The notes: generated by a model not told the origin, from the letters alone. Counted from the first letter of the stretch, positions 16,371 to 25,454 are shown. The stretch is DNA of 64,000 nt from Colwellia_A sp047621305 (GCA_047621305.1 JBLHNB010000012.1:14983-78982); one strand, 5' to 3'. Program-made: numbers and translations.

Positions 16371-17696
16371 CTATTGGCCGTAGCCTTTAAGATTAGCTTT
16401 CTTAAGTACATTGTCATATTGATGAGACATCATATGCGTTTGTACTTGTGCCATAAAATCCATAATTACAACCACTACAATTAAGAGTGACGTTCCGCCA
16501 AAATAAAAATTGACATCCCAAGCTATAATTAAGAACTGAGGTACTAAACAGATAAAGGTAATATATAACGCACCCGCTAAGGTTAAACGTGTCATTACTT
16601 TATCTATATATTTAGACGTTTGCTCACCAGGACGGATCCCAGGAATAAACGCACCTGATTTTTTCAAATTATCTGCCGTTTCACGCGGATTGAAAACAAG
16701 AGCCGTGTAAAAGAAACAGAAAAATATGATTGCTGCTGCAAGTAACATAACGTACAACGGCTGACCTGGAGAAATAGCAATAGATACTTCTTGTAAAAAG
16801 TCAGCAACCATACCTTCACCCTGTCCAAACCAGCTCGCAAGCGTGCCTGGAAACAAGATAATACTTGAGGCAAATATAGGAGGAATAACTCCTGCCATAT
16901 TCACTTTTAGCGGTAAATGTGTGCTTTGTGCAGCAAAAACTTTACGACCTTGCTGCCGCTTCGCATAGTTAACAACAATACGTCGTTGACCACGTTCAAC
17001 AAATACCACAAAAAATGTCGTAGCAAATACGATTACGCCAAGCAACAATAATACTAATAAGTGCAATTCACCTTGACGCGCTGCCTCAGCTGTTTGACCA
17101 ACAGCTGATGGCATACCAGCAACTATACCTGCAAATATTAATACAGAAATACCATTACCAATACCACGTTCTGTAATTTGTTCACCTAACCACATTAAAA
17201 ACATGGTGCCAGTGACCAAACTTACAACAGCGGCAAAGTAAAAACTAAATCCTGCATTCATCACTAGACCTGGCATCATGCCGGGTAAGCTTTTTGCTAT
17301 CGCAATTGATTGTACAGTCGCTAGTACTAAAGTACCGTAGCGGGTGTATTGGCTGATTTTACGACGTCCAGCTTCACCTTCTTTCTTTAATTCTGCCATT
17401 GCTGGGTGTATTACCGTGAGCAATTGCATAATAATTGAAGCTGAAATGTACGGCATAATACCAAGCGCCAATACAGAGGCTCGCTCCAGAGCACCACCAG
17501 AGAACATGTTAAACATCTCTACGATAGTGCCCTGTTGTTGTTCAAACAACTGAGCTAATACAGCGGCGTCAATACCAGGAATTGGCACAAATGATCCTAA
17601 ACGGAAAACTATTAGTGCTCCGAATACAAACCATAATCTTTGTTTAAGCTCAGACAATCCGCCTTTTGCTTTACTATCCGTACCTGGTTTAGCCAT
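16371..17696 (-). CDS. secY: Protein translocase subunit SecY
   Basis: A 441-aa inner-membrane channel of the SecYEG translocon with ten predicted helices. The cytosolic loops carry GRKVFAAQSTHLPLKVNMAG and FNPRETADNLKKSGAFIPGI, which contact SecA and ribosomes. The plug-helix region follows TM1 (VPIPGIDAAVLAQLFEQQQG). Normal length. It follows rplO by 6 bases in the spc operon. Confidence 0.98.
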   Translation of the reverse strand: MAKPGTDSKAKGGLSELKQRLWFVFGALIVFRLGSFVPIPGIDAAVLAQLFEQQQGTIVEMFNMFSGGALERASVLALGIMPYISASIIMQLLTVIHPAMAELKKEGEAGRRKISQYTRYGTLVLATVQSIAIAKSLPGMMPGLVMNAGFSFYFAAVVSLVTGTMFLMWLGEQITERGIGNGISVLIFAGIVAGMPSAVGQTAEAARQGELHLLVLLLLGVIVFATTFFVVFVERGQRRIVVNYAKRQQGRKVFAAQSTHLPLKVNMAGVIPPIFASSIILFPGTLASWFGQGEGMVADFLQEVSIAISPGQPLYVMLLAAAIIFFCFFYTALVFNPRETADNLKKSGAFIPGIRPGEQTSKYIDKVMTRLTLAGALYITFICLVPQFLIIAWDVNFYFGGTSLLIVVVVIMDFMAQVQTHMMSHQYDNVLKKANLKGYGQ

Positions 17697-17702
17697 TGTG
17701 TA

Positions 17703-18137
17703 CTATTCCTCGATCTTGCCACCAGCAGCTTCAATAGCTGCACGTGCACCTTTAGTAACACCTAAACCACGAACCGTAATAGGACGGCTAATTTCACCAG
17801 ACAACATAATCTTTGCTGTTTTGATGTTACGTGCAATTAGGTTTGCATCTTTAAGAGTAAAGATATCGACAACATCACCTGTGATGTTATTTAGTTCATG
17901 TAAACGTACTTCAGCGCGAACTAAAGATTTACGTGACGTGAAACCAAATTTAGGTAAACGTTGTTTCAATGGCATTTGACCGCCTTCAAAACCAGGACGC
18001 ACACTACCGCCAGAACGAGATTTCTGACCTTTGTGACCACGACCACCTGTTTTACCTATGCCAGAACCAATACCACGGCCACAGCGTTTCTTAGCTTTTT
18101 TAGAACCAGGTGCAGGAGATAAAGTATTTAAATGCAT
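17703..18137 (-). CDS. rplO: 50S ribosomal protein L15
   Basis: A 144-aa uL15, an assembly protein of the large subunit. The Gly/Arg-rich N-terminal arm (GSKKAKKRCGRGIGSGIGKTGGRG) threads into 23S rRNA, and the C-terminal globular part starts near residue 70. Its start lies two bases after the rpmD stop, so translational coupling is likely. Confidence 0.97.
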   Translation of the reverse strand: MHLNTLSPAPGSKKAKKRCGRGIGSGIGKTGGRGHKGQKSRSGGSVRPGFEGGQMPLKQRLPKFGFTSRKSLVRAEVRLHELNNITGDVVDIFTLKDANLIARNIKTAKIMLSGEISRPITVRGLGVTKGARAAIEAAGGKIEE

Positions 18138-18139
18138 AA

Positions 18140-18319
18140 TTAATCCTCCACCTTAATCATATAAGATACTGTATTGATCATACCACGTACAGATGGAGTA
18201 TCTTCTAACTCTACTGTATGACGGATACGACGTAATCCAAGACCTTTGATCGTAGCTCTATGCTTCGGTAAACGACCGATAGAACTTTTAATTTGAGTTA
18301 CTTTAACTGTTTTAGCCAT
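18140..18319 (-). CDS. rpmD: 50S ribosomal protein L30
   Basis: A 59-aa uL30: starts MAKTVKVTQIKSSIGRLPKH, continues ATIKGLGLRRIRHTVELED and ends NTVSYMIKVED. It is a short alpha/beta protein on the solvent side of the 50S subunit. It lies between rpsE and rplO, 6 and 2 bases from its neighbours. Confidence 0.97.
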   Translation of the reverse strand: MAKTVKVTQIKSSIGRLPKHRATIKGLGLRRIRHTVELEDTPSVRGMINTVSYMIKVED

Positions 18320-18325
18320 GCTCGA

Positions 18326-18835
18326 TTACCCCAGTATGTCAGCAACGCTTTTGCCACGTTTAGCTGCAACAGCTTCAGGCGAATGCATATTCGCAAGAGC
18401 AGATACAGTAGCGCGAACTACGTTGATTGGGTTAGTAGAACCGTATGCTTTTGACAATACGTTCTGAACGCCTGCAACTTCTAATACAGCACGCATCGCT
18501 CCACCGGCGATGATACCTGTACCTTCAGAGGCTGGTTGCATGTAAACTTTAGAACCAGAATGACGGCCTTTAATGGCGTGTTGAAGAGTTGTACCCTTCA
18601 AGTCAACTGTTACTAAGTTACGACGCGCTTTTTCCATTGCTTTTTGGATTGCAGCAGGCACTTCACGTGCTTTACCGTAACCAAAACCAATGCGACCAGC
18701 ACCATCACCAACTACAGTTAGTGCAGTGAAACTGAATATGCGACCACCTTTAACCACTTTTGAAACGCGATTAACGGCAATTAGCTTTTCAGCCATATCA
18801 CTTTGTTGTGAGTTTTCTTGATTATGATTAGCCAT
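18326..18835 (-). CDS. rpsE: 30S ribosomal protein S5
   Basis: A 169-aa uS5 with an S5 double-stranded RNA-binding domain (LIAVNRVSKVVKGGRIFSF) and the C-terminal domain (EGTGIIAGGAMRAVLEVAG). It affects decoding accuracy and forms part of the mRNA entry site. A TTG at 18841 gives two more residues. ATG 18835 is preferred because AGGGG lies about 7 bases upstream. The N-terminal tail (NHNQENSQQSD) is not conserved. Confidence 0.96.
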   Translation of the reverse strand: MANHNQENSQQSDMAEKLIAVNRVSKVVKGGRIFSFTALTVVGDGAGRIGFGYGKAREVPAAIQKAMEKARRNLVTVDLKGTTLQHAIKGRHSGSKVYMQPASEGTGIIAGGAMRAVLEVAGVQNVLSKAYGSTNPINVVRATVSALANMHSPEAVAAKRGKSVADILG

Positions 18836-18844
18836 TATCAACCC

Positions 18845-19198
18845 CTAAAACTGAAGACCAGCTTCACGAGCTGCATCTGCTAACGCTTTTACGCGACCAT
18901 GATAACGGAAACCAGAACGGTCAAAAGCAATCTTAGTGATGCCTTTAGCTACTGCACGTTCTGCAATAACTTTACCGACGGCTGTTGCTGCTGCAACGTT
19001 ACCTGTTTTTTCTAACTGAGCACTAACTTCTTTTTCTAAAGTAGACGCAGATGCGATTACTTCAGAACCAGTTGGAGCGATCAATTGCGCGTAAATATGG
19101 CGAGGAGTACGGTGAATGACTAAACGATTCGCACCCAGCTCGCTAATTTTTGCACGAGCGCGTTTAGCGCGGCGCAAACGAGATGTTTTCTTATCCAT
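18845..19198 (-). CDS. rplR: 50S ribosomal protein L18
   Basis: A 117-aa uL18 that binds 5S rRNA and links it to the central protuberance with L5. The basic N terminus (DKKTSRLRRAKRARAKI) and the conserved end AFDRSGFRYHGRVKALADAA are intact. It lies nine bases after rplF. Confidence 0.97.
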   Translation of the reverse strand: MDKKTSRLRRAKRARAKISELGANRLVIHRTPRHIYAQLIAPTGSEVIASASTLEKEVSAQLEKTGNVAAATAVGKVIAERAVAKGITKIAFDRSGFRYHGRVKALADAAREAGLQF

Positions 19199-19207
19199 AG
19201 TTTTACC

Positions 19208-19741
19208 CTACTTCTTCTTAGCTTCTTTACGACGAACGTGTTCATCAGCATAACGAACACCTTTACCTTTATAAGGCTCAGGTTTACGGTATGCACGAAT
19301 GTTCGCTGCGGTTTGACCGACCAACTGTTTATCAGCACCTTTCAGTACGATTTCAGTTTGGCTAGGAGTTTCAACAGTAATTCCTTCAGGAATTTCGTGT
19401 TTGATTGGGTGTGAAAAACCTAGTGATAAATCTAATGACTTACCCGCAGCTTTTGCACGGTAACCAACACCCTGTAAAACCAATTTCTTTTCAAAACCTT
19501 TACTTACACCTTCAATCATATTACTGATTAAAGCACGTGAAGTACCGGCTTGAGCCCAAGCGCCTTTATCTTCCGATGCGATCGTTGTTTTGATTACGTT
19601 TTCTTCTTGAGAAATCGCTACAAAACTATGAATCGTACGTGATAATTCACCTACTGGACCTTTAACTTTAATGTCTTGACCTGATAACGTAACAGTAACG
19701 CCAGCAGGAACAGCGACAGGTGCTTTTGCAACACGAGACAT
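19208..19741 (-). CDS. rplF: 50S ribosomal protein L6
   Basis: A 177-aa uL6 near the factor-binding centre. It has two tandem alpha/beta domains and the family signature RKPEPYKGKGVRYADE close to the C terminus. Normal length. It lies 10 bases after rpsH. Confidence 0.98.
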   Translation of the reverse strand: MSRVAKAPVAVPAGVTVTLSGQDIKVKGPVGELSRTIHSFVAISQEENVIKTTIASEDKGAWAQAGTSRALISNMIEGVSKGFEKKLVLQGVGYRAKAAGKSLDLSLGFSHPIKHEIPEGITVETPSQTEIVLKGADKQLVGQTAANIRAYRKPEPYKGKGVRYADEHVRRKEAKKK

Positions 19742-19751
19742 AACTTGCTCC

Positions 19752-20147
19752 TTACTCTACGAAACCGATGATTTCGCCACCAATACCCGCATTGCGAGCG
19801 GCGCGATCAGTCATCAAACCTTTTGAAGTTGAAATAATCGCAACACCCATGCCAGCAAGAACTTTTGGAAGTTCATCACAGCTTTTGTATATACGAAGAC
19901 CAGGACGTGAAACACGCTTGATCACTTCAATTACTTCTTTACCTTCGAAATATTTCAAAGTAACGTCTAACTGAGGTTTAGCATCAGTTGTAACGTTATA
20001 CTCTGAAATGTAACCTTCTTCTTTCAGCAAGTTTGCTATAGCAACTTTAACCTTTGAAGATGGCATTGTAACTGCAACTTTTGCTGCAGATTGACCGTTG
20101 CGGATGCGTGTAAACATGTCCGCGATAGGATCAGTCATCATAACCAT
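19752..20147 (-). CDS. rpsH: 30S ribosomal protein S8
   Basis: A 131-aa uS8, a primary 16S rRNA binder of the central domain. In E. coli it also represses the spc operon by binding mRNA at the rplE start. DPIADMFTRIRNGQ and the C-terminal STSKGLMTDRAARNAGIGGE are conserved. Start is uncertain: ATG 20147 lies only 3 bases after GGGAG, whereas ATG 20141 (MMTDPIAD) has a normal spacing of 9. Confidence 0.97.
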   Translation of the reverse strand: MVMMTDPIADMFTRIRNGQSAAKVAVTMPSSKVKVAIANLLKEEGYISEYNVTTDAKPQLDVTLKYFEGKEVIEVIKRVSRPGLRIYKSCDELPKVLAGMGVAIISTSKGLMTDRAARNAGIGGEIIGFVE

Positions 20148-20160
20148 TTACTCCCGTGAA

Positions 20161-20466
20161 TTACCAACTAGCTTTCTTAAGACCTGGAACTTCACCGCGC
20201 ATAGTTGCTTCACGCAACTTGATTCGGCTTAAACCGAATTTACGCAAGTAACCATGTGGACGGCCAGTAATATTACAACGATTACGTTGACGACTACTGC
20301 TCGAATCACGAGGTAAACTTTGAAGTTTCAATACAGCATCCCAGCGCTCTTCTTCAGAAGAATCAGTACCAGAGATGATTGCTTTTAGTGCACTACGCTT
20401 TTCAGCGTATTGAGCTACTAGTTTAGTTCGTTTAGCTTCACGAGCTTTCATTGACGTTTTAGCCAT
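20161..20466 (-). CDS. rpsN: 30S ribosomal protein S14
   Basis: A 101-aa uS14 of the 30S head. It is the long, zinc-free form: the CXXC knuckles of the short zinc form are absent. The conserved RNRCNITGRPHGYLRKFGLS segment is present. It lies 4 bases after rplE. Confidence 0.97.
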   Translation of the reverse strand: MAKTSMKAREAKRTKLVAQYAEKRSALKAIISGTDSSEEERWDAVLKLQSLPRDSSSSRQRNRCNITGRPHGYLRKFGLSRIKLREATMRGEVPGLKKASW

Positions 20467-20470
20467 AACT

Positions 20471-21016
20471 CTACACCTTTTTCATGAACGGAAAATTGAA
20501 GGCAGACAATAAAGCATGTCCTTCATCATTATCTTTCGCGCTCGTAGTTATAGTGATATCCATTCCGCGAATCTTATCGATCTTATCGTAATCGATTTCA
20601 GGGAAAATGATTTGCTCACGGATGCCCATGCTGTAGTTACCACGACCGTCAAATGACTTAGGATTTAAGCCACGGAAGTCACGGATACGAGGAATAGAGA
20701 TAGAGATTAAACGCTCTAAAAATTCCCACATGCGTTCGCCGCGTAGAGTTACTTTTGTACCTATAGGGTAGCCTTCACGAATTTTGAAGCCCGCAACTGA
20801 TTTGCGCGCTACTGTCGTGACCGGCTTTTGCCCTGAGATTGCAGTAAGATCATTTGTGGCGTGTTCTAATACTTTTTTATCAGCAATAGCTTCACCAACA
20901 CCCATATTCAAGGTGATCTTTTCAATCCGAGGGACTTGCATGACACTTTTGTATTCAAACTTCGTCTGAAGTTCTGCAACAACTGTATCTTTATAAAAAT
21001 CATGCAGTTTCGCCAT
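20471..21016 (-). CDS. rplE: 50S ribosomal protein L5
   Basis: A 181-aa uL5, a 5S rRNA binder of the central protuberance that contacts P-site tRNA and S13. Starts MAKLHDFYKDTVVAEL; the P-site loop region (TLRGERMWEFLERLISISIP) and the GMDITITTSAKDNDEGHALL ending are conserved. Third gene of the spc operon. Its mRNA start is the S8 repression site in E. coli; that structure was not checked here. Confidence 0.98.
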   Translation of the reverse strand: MAKLHDFYKDTVVAELQTKFEYKSVMQVPRIEKITLNMGVGEAIADKKVLEHATNDLTAISGQKPVTTVARKSVAGFKIREGYPIGTKVTLRGERMWEFLERLISISIPRIRDFRGLNPKSFDGRGNYSMGIREQIIFPEIDYDKIDKIRGMDITITTSAKDNDEGHALLSAFNFPFMKKV

Positions 21017-21028
21017 CGTTTACTCCAA

Positions 21029-21343
21029 TTATATTAATTCGTTATTAGATTTGAAAAAACGTACTTTTTTGCCGTCTTCAATTCTAAAACCAACACGATC
21101 AGCTTTCCCAGTACCTGGGTTAACAATCGCTACGTTGGATACATTTAAAGGTGCTTCTTTTTCAATAATGCCACCAGGCTGCTGTAACTGTGGTACAGGC
21201 TTAGTGTGCTTCTTGATTAAGTTAATACCTTCAACAAATACTTTGCTGTCTTCAACAAGAACTTTGGTCACTTTACCAGTTTTGCCCTTGTCTTTACCTG
21301 CAAGTACTATTATTTCATCATCACGACGAATCTTAGATGCCAT
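21029..21343 (-). CDS. rplX: 50S ribosomal protein L24
   Basis: A 104-aa uL24, an early assembly protein at the tunnel exit. The KOW motif (DDEIIVLAGKDKGKTGKVTKV) is at the N terminus. Normal length; it lies 12 bases after rplN. Confidence 0.97.
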   Translation of the reverse strand: MASKIRRDDEIIVLAGKDKGKTGKVTKVLVEDSKVFVEGINLIKKHTKPVPQLQQPGGIIEKEAPLNVSNVAIVNPGTGKADRVGFRIEDGKKVRFFKSNNELI

Positions 21344-21355
21344 TATCGTGACTCC

Positions 21356-21724
21356 TTAAAGTACTTCTGGTGCTAATGAAACGATCTTCATAAATTTTTC
21401 ATTACGAAGTTCACGTGTCACAGGCCCAAAAATACGAGTACCAATTGGTTGTAAGTTAGCATTTAACATTACAGCCGCATTTTCATCGAAACGGATAGTA
21501 GAACCATCTGAACGACGAACACCTTTCTTAGTGCGCACCACTACTGCAGTAAGAACATCACCTTTTTTAACTTTACCGCGAGGACTTGATTCCTTCACAG
21601 CAATTTTAATGATGTCACCTATGCGTGCGTAGCGACGGTGCGAACCACCAAGAACCTTTATACATTGTACACGCTTAGCTCCGCTATTATCAGCACAGTT
21701 AAGCTGTGATTGCATTTGGATCAT
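21356..21724 (-). CDS. rplN: 50S ribosomal protein L14
   Basis: A 122-aa uL14 forming intersubunit bridge B8. MIQMQSQLNCADNSGAKRV and the signature RRYARIGDIIKIAVKESSPR are conserved. It is the first gene of the spc operon. The 371-base gap before it contains the S10-operon terminator and an extended -10 promoter. Confidence 0.98.
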   Translation of the reverse strand: MIQMQSQLNCADNSGAKRVQCIKVLGGSHRRYARIGDIIKIAVKESSPRGKVKKGDVLTAVVVRTKKGVRRSDGSTIRFDENAAVMLNANLQPIGTRIFGPVTRELRNEKFMKIVSLAPEVL

Positions 21725-21846
21725 TTAATATGTCTCCGCTATTTATCTTTTCTACATACAAAAGATAGAAATTAAAGGCCAGAAATTTGACCCGTCACTG
21801 CCTTTCCAACCCGAAAAATTCATTAGCTGAACTGACCGGGCGCGAG

Positions 21847-21855
21847 ATTATAACA
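21847..21855 (-). promoter_or_regulatory. spc-operon promoter, extended -10 with GC-rich discriminator
   Basis: The minus strand reads TGTTATAAT followed by CTCGCGCCCGG. This is a TGn-extended perfect -10 with a GC-rich discriminator, the pattern expected for growth-rate/ppGpp-controlled ribosomal promoters. No good -35 is seen at 17 bp (TATCTC). It would give a leader of roughly 115 bases before rplN. Confidence 0.65.
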
Positions 21856-22029
21856 CCACTTAATGTAAAGAGATACTCTATTGAGTTAAAAAATAGACAA
21901 TTCTATCGAGGAAGACTTAAATTTTGTTATGGGTTTAGGTTGGCCGATTTATAAAGGTATTACTAAGGTGGGTGTTTACAATAATTTTAAAATATTCTCT
22001 GTATTTATTTACGTTTATATAAAATGAAG

Positions 22030-22061
22030 AAAGCCCCTGTCATTTTCATGACAAGGGCTTT
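22030..22061 (-). terminator. S10-operon terminator after rpsQ
   Basis: A 14-bp stem with one mismatch (AAAGCCCCTGTCAT / ATGACAAGGGCTTT) and a 4-base loop lies 35 bases beyond the rpsQ stop. The T tract on the minus strand is imperfect. Confidence 0.75.
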
Positions 22062-22095
22062 GTAACTATTACGTTAAACTCATTATACTAGATAA

Positions 22096-22347
22096 TTAAG
22101 CTTTAGTAATTACATCAACTAGAGTCCAGTTTTTAGACTTTGAAATTGGTGCAACTTCACGAATTGTTACTAAATCACCTTCATTACACTGGTTAGTTTC
22201 GTCATGCGCTTTCAACTTAGTTGAGCGCGTTAGATACTTACCGTACATTGGGTGTTTAACACGTCGTTCAATTAGTACAGTGATAGACTTATCCATTTTA
22301 TCACTGACAACACGACCTTGTAGTGTACGAATTTTTGCTTCGCTCAT
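22096..22347 (-). CDS. rpsQ: 30S ribosomal protein S17
   Basis: An 83-aa uS17 with an OB fold, binding the 5' domain of 16S rRNA. RVVSDKMDKSITVLIERRVKHP is conserved. It is the last gene of the S10 operon. Its start shares one base with the rpmC stop. Confidence 0.97.
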   Translation of the reverse strand: MSEAKIRTLQGRVVSDKMDKSITVLIERRVKHPMYGKYLTRSTKLKAHDETNQCNEGDLVTIREVAPISKSKNWTLVDVITKA

Positions 22348-22538
22348 TACTTACCTGCCTTTTCAGTTATGATAGTCTTAACACGTGCTATATTGCGACG
22401 TACTATTCTTAGCAAATGAGTTTGTGCTAATTGACCAGTACTTGCCTGCATGCGGTAATTAAACTGCTCGCGTAGTAAGCCTAGTAATTCAGCATTTAAC
22501 TCTTCAATGCTTTTTTCTTTAAGTTCGTTAGCTTTCAT
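22347..22538 (-). CDS. rpmC: 50S ribosomal protein L29
   Basis: A 63-aa uL29, a two-helix protein at the tunnel exit near the signal-recognition-particle docking site. MKANELKEKSIEELNAELL and VRRNIARVKTII are typical. It overlaps rplP and rpsQ by one base each. Confidence 0.97.
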   Translation of the reverse strand: MKANELKEKSIEELNAELLGLLREQFNYRMQASTGQLAQTHLLRIVRRNIARVKTIITEKAGK

Positions 22539-22951
22539 TACATCACCGTCCGAGTTACGAAACTAGTTTTAAACGGAAGTTTAGCTGCTGCTAAAGCAAA
22601 TGCTTCACGTGCAACCGTTTCCGGAACACCGTCCATTTCATAAAGAACACGACCAGGAAGAATTTGACATACCCAATATTCTACTGAACCTTTACCTTTA
22701 CCCATACGAACTTCTAGAGGTTTTTTAGTAATTGGCTTATCAGGGAATACGCGTATCCAGATTTTACCTTGACGCTTAACATGACGAGTCATTGCTCGAC
22801 GAGCGGCTTCAATCTGACGAGCAGTCATACGACCACGCTCAAGAGATTTTAGACCGAAAGTACCGAAGCTGACTGAACTACCAACATGTGCAAGACCACG
22901 GTTGCGCAGTTTATGTTGCTTACGGAATTTAGTACGTTTTGGTTGTAACAT
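22538..22951 (-). CDS. rplP: 50S ribosomal protein L16
   Basis: A 137-aa uL16 at the A site and central protuberance. MLQPKRTKFRKQHK and the GKGKGSVEYWVCQILPGRVL block are conserved. The Arg of the loop near residue 81 (IRVFPDKPITKKPLEVRMG) is the position hydroxylated by RoxA in E. coli. Normal length. Confidence 0.98.
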   Translation of the reverse strand: MLQPKRTKFRKQHKLRNRGLAHVGSSVSFGTFGLKSLERGRMTARQIEAARRAMTRHVKRQGKIWIRVFPDKPITKKPLEVRMGKGKGSVEYWVCQILPGRVLYEMDGVPETVAREAFALAAAKLPFKTSFVTRTVM

Positions 22952-22961
22952 TACTTAGCTC

Positions 22962-23657
22962 CTACTTAGGCTTTCGGTTGTTCTTTCTTTTTGGCTTAGC
23001 CGCTGGTACTTCTGCCTGTAGAGGCATTTTACCAATGATTTCACCCTTAAAGATCCAAACTTTAATACCAATAACACCATAAGTAGTGTCGCCACGCGCA
23101 ATTGCGTAGTCGATATCAGCACGTAATGTATGCAAAGGTACACGACCCTCACGATACCATTCTGCACGTGCGATATCAGCGCCGCCTAAACGACCACTAA
23201 CTTGTACTTTGATGCCTTTAGCGCCTAAACGCATTGCGTTTTGTACTGCACGCTTCATAGCGCGACGGAACATAACACGACGTTCTAATTGACTAGCAAT
23301 GCTGTCTGCAACAAGCTGCGCATCCATTTCTGGCTTACGTACTTCAGCGATGTTGATTTGAGCAGGAACACCAGCAATTTTAGATACGGCTAAACGTAAT
23401 TTTTCAACATCTTCGCCTTTCTTACCGATAACTACACCCGGACGAGCCGTATGAATAGTTACGCGGATAGATTTAGCTGGACGTTCAATTACCACTTTTG
23501 ATAATGAAGCACGTTTAAGCTTTTCAGTTAAATATTCGCGAACCTTATGGTCCCCGTCTAAGTTACTGGCAAAGTCTTTGTTGCTTGCAAACCATGTAGA
23601 CGCGAAAGGTTTACTAATACCTAAGCGAATACCGTTTGGATGTACTTTTTGACCCAT
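22962..23657 (-). CDS. rpsC: 30S ribosomal protein S3
   Basis: A 231-aa uS3 forming the mRNA entry pore and helicase site with S4 and S5. The KH domain (GVVIGKKGEDVEKLRLAVSK) and the C-terminal domain (GRLGGADIARAEWYREG) are present. It has a basic tail (AKPKRKNNRKPK). It lies 10 bases before rplP. Confidence 0.98.
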   Translation of the reverse strand: MGQKVHPNGIRLGISKPFASTWFASNKDFASNLDGDHKVREYLTEKLKRASLSKVVIERPAKSIRVTIHTARPGVVIGKKGEDVEKLRLAVSKIAGVPAQINIAEVRKPEMDAQLVADSIASQLERRVMFRRAMKRAVQNAMRLGAKGIKVQVSGRLGGADIARAEWYREGRVPLHTLRADIDYAIARGDTTYGVIGIKVWIFKGEIIGKMPLQAEVPAAKPKRKNNRKPK

Positions 23658-23668
23658 ACTAATATCTC

Positions 23669-24001
23669 CTAGCTATCAGATACAATCACAGTAATGTGGC
23701 TTGTACGCTTAATGATGCGATCGGCACGGCCTTTCGCTCGAGGTCTAATACGTTTCATTGTAGGACCATCGTCAACCATTATAGTTTTTACGATAAGTTC
23801 ATCAATGTCTGCACCTTCGTTGTGCTCAGCATTAGCAATGGCTGAATTAAGTACTTTTTTAACTAGTTCAGCGGCTTTCTTATTGCTGTAAGTTAAAATT
23901 TCAAGTGCTTTTTCAACGTGCAAGCCGCGGATTTGATCCACAACTAAACGTGCTTTCTGAGCAGAACCACGGGCAAATTTATGTATAGCTATAGCTTCCA
24001 T
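23669..24001 (-). CDS. rplV: 50S ribosomal protein L22
   Basis: A 110-aa uL22 whose beta hairpin lines the exit tunnel, a site of macrolide-resistance changes. The conserved loop segment DDGPTMKRIRPRAKGRADRI shows no obvious insertion or deletion. It lies 11 bases before rpsC. Confidence 0.98.
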   Translation of the reverse strand: MEAIAIHKFARGSAQKARLVVDQIRGLHVEKALEILTYSNKKAAELVKKVLNSAIANAEHNEGADIDELIVKTIMVDDGPTMKRIRPRAKGRADRIIKRTSHITVIVSDS

Positions 24002-24011
24002 TTAATTTCCC

Positions 24012-24287
24012 CTATCTCTTCGCTTTCTTATCCGCGACATGGCCACGGTAAGTACGAGTTGGTGCAAATTCGCCTAATTTATGACCGATCATTTCATCAG
24101 TTACAAATACAGGCACGTGTTGACGGCCATTATGGACAGCTATGGTCAATCCGATCATCGTTGGGATGATCATTGAACGACGGGACCAAGTTTTAATTGG
24201 CTTTTTATTCCCGCTTTCCAGAGCTTTCTCTACCTTCGTCAGCAAGTGTAGGTCAATAAATGGACCTTTCTTGAGAGAACGTGGCAT
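24012..24287 (-). CDS. rpsS: 30S ribosomal protein S19
   Basis: A 91-aa uS19 of the 30S head, partnering S13 and contacting A-site tRNA. MPRSLKKGPFIDLHLL, then SRRSMIIPTMIGLTIAVHNG and GEFAPTRTYRGH, are typical. It lies 10 bases before rplV. Confidence 0.98.
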   Translation of the reverse strand: MPRSLKKGPFIDLHLLTKVEKALESGNKKPIKTWSRRSMIIPTMIGLTIAVHNGRQHVPVFVTDEMIGHKLGEFAPTRTYRGHVADKKAKR

Positions 24288-24314
24288 GGTGAATCCTCTA
24301 TTTAATTAAATGTA

Positions 24315-25139
24315 CTATTTAGTACGACGACGTACGATAAATTTATCGGTACGTTTGTTTGAACGAGTCTTGTAACCTTTAGTTGGTACGCCCCAAGGGG
24401 ATACCGGGTGACGACCGCCTGATGTTTTACCTTCACCACCACCGTGTGGGTGATCAACTGGGTTCATGGCAACACCACGAACAGTTGGGCGAACACCGCG
24501 CCATCTTGAAGCACCAGCTTTACCCAAAGAGCGAAGCATGTGTTCAGAATTGCCGATTTCACCTAAAGTAGCACGACAATCTGACTCAATTTTACGCATT
24601 TCACCAGAGCGAAGACGTAAAGTGACATAAGCACCGTCTTTAGCAACTAGCTGTGCATAAGTACCAGCAGCACGTGCGATTTGAGCACCTTTACCTGGTT
24701 TAAGTTCAATTGCGTGTACAACACTACCTAATGGCGTATTGCGAAGCGGTAAAGTATTACCTGGCTTGATTGGAGCATCGACACCTGACTGGATAGAATC
24801 TCCAGCACTAAGACCTTTTGGGGCCAAGACGTAACGACGTTCACCATCAGCATAAAGAACAAGTGCAATGTTTGCACTACGGTTTGGATCATATTCCAAA
24901 CGCTCAACTTTTGCAGGGATACCATCTTTATTACGTTTAAAGTCGACGATACGATAATGTTGCTTATGTCCACCACCAATGTGACGAACCGTAATGCGAC
25001 CATTATTGTTACGACCACCAGACTTAGATTTAGTATCTAATAATGGTGCGTAAGGCTTACCTTTATGTAATTCCGCGTTTACCACTTTAACAACGTGGCG
25101 ACGACCCGGAGAAGTAGGTTTACATTTTACTATAGCCAT
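24315..25139 (-). CDS. rplB: 50S ribosomal protein L2
   Basis: A 274-aa uL2, essential for subunit joining and peptidyl transfer. The key His lies in the conserved C-terminal loop GVAMNPVDHPHGGGEGKTSG. The N-terminal OB and SH3-like domains are complete. It lies 27 bases before rpsS. Confidence 0.98.
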   Translation of the reverse strand: MAIVKCKPTSPGRRHVVKVVNAELHKGKPYAPLLDTKSKSGGRNNNGRITVRHIGGGHKQHYRIVDFKRNKDGIPAKVERLEYDPNRSANIALVLYADGERRYVLAPKGLSAGDSIQSGVDAPIKPGNTLPLRNTPLGSVVHAIELKPGKGAQIARAAGTYAQLVAKDGAYVTLRLRSGEMRKIESDCRATLGEIGNSEHMLRSLGKAGASRWRGVRPTVRGVAMNPVDHPHGGGEGKTSGGRHPVSPWGVPTKGYKTRSNKRTDKFIVRRRTK

Positions 25140-25151
25140 TTGAACTTGCTC

Positions 25152-25454
25152 CTATGATTCCGCGCCGACGAAGTCGATTTCGCTGCCTTCAGCAAGAGTT
25201 ACATATGCTTTTTTCCAATCGTTACGACGACCAGTACGAGCACCTGTACGTTTCTCTTTACCTTTAACATTTAAAGTACGAACACCGTCAACAGAAACTT
25301 CAAAAAGTTTCTCTACGGCCGCTTTGATTTCAGCTTTTGTAGCAGTAGTAACAACTTTGAAAACAACCGTGTTGTTTGCTTCAGCAGCCATAGTGCTTTT
25401 TTCAGAAATGTTCGGTGCTAAAAGCACTTTTAACAAACGTTCTTCGCTTATCAT
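25152..25454 (-). CDS. rplW: 50S ribosomal protein L23
   Basis: A 100-aa uL23 at the tunnel exit, the docking site for trigger factor and SRP. The conserved Glu-bearing segment (NISEKSTMAAEANNTVVF) is present. Its start overlaps the rplD stop by four bases (ATGA), indicating translational coupling. Confidence 0.97.
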   Translation of the reverse strand: MISEERLLKVLLAPNISEKSTMAAEANNTVVFKVVTTATKAEIKAAVEKLFEVSVDGVRTLNVKGKEKRTGARTGRRNDWKKAYVTLAEGSEIDFVGAES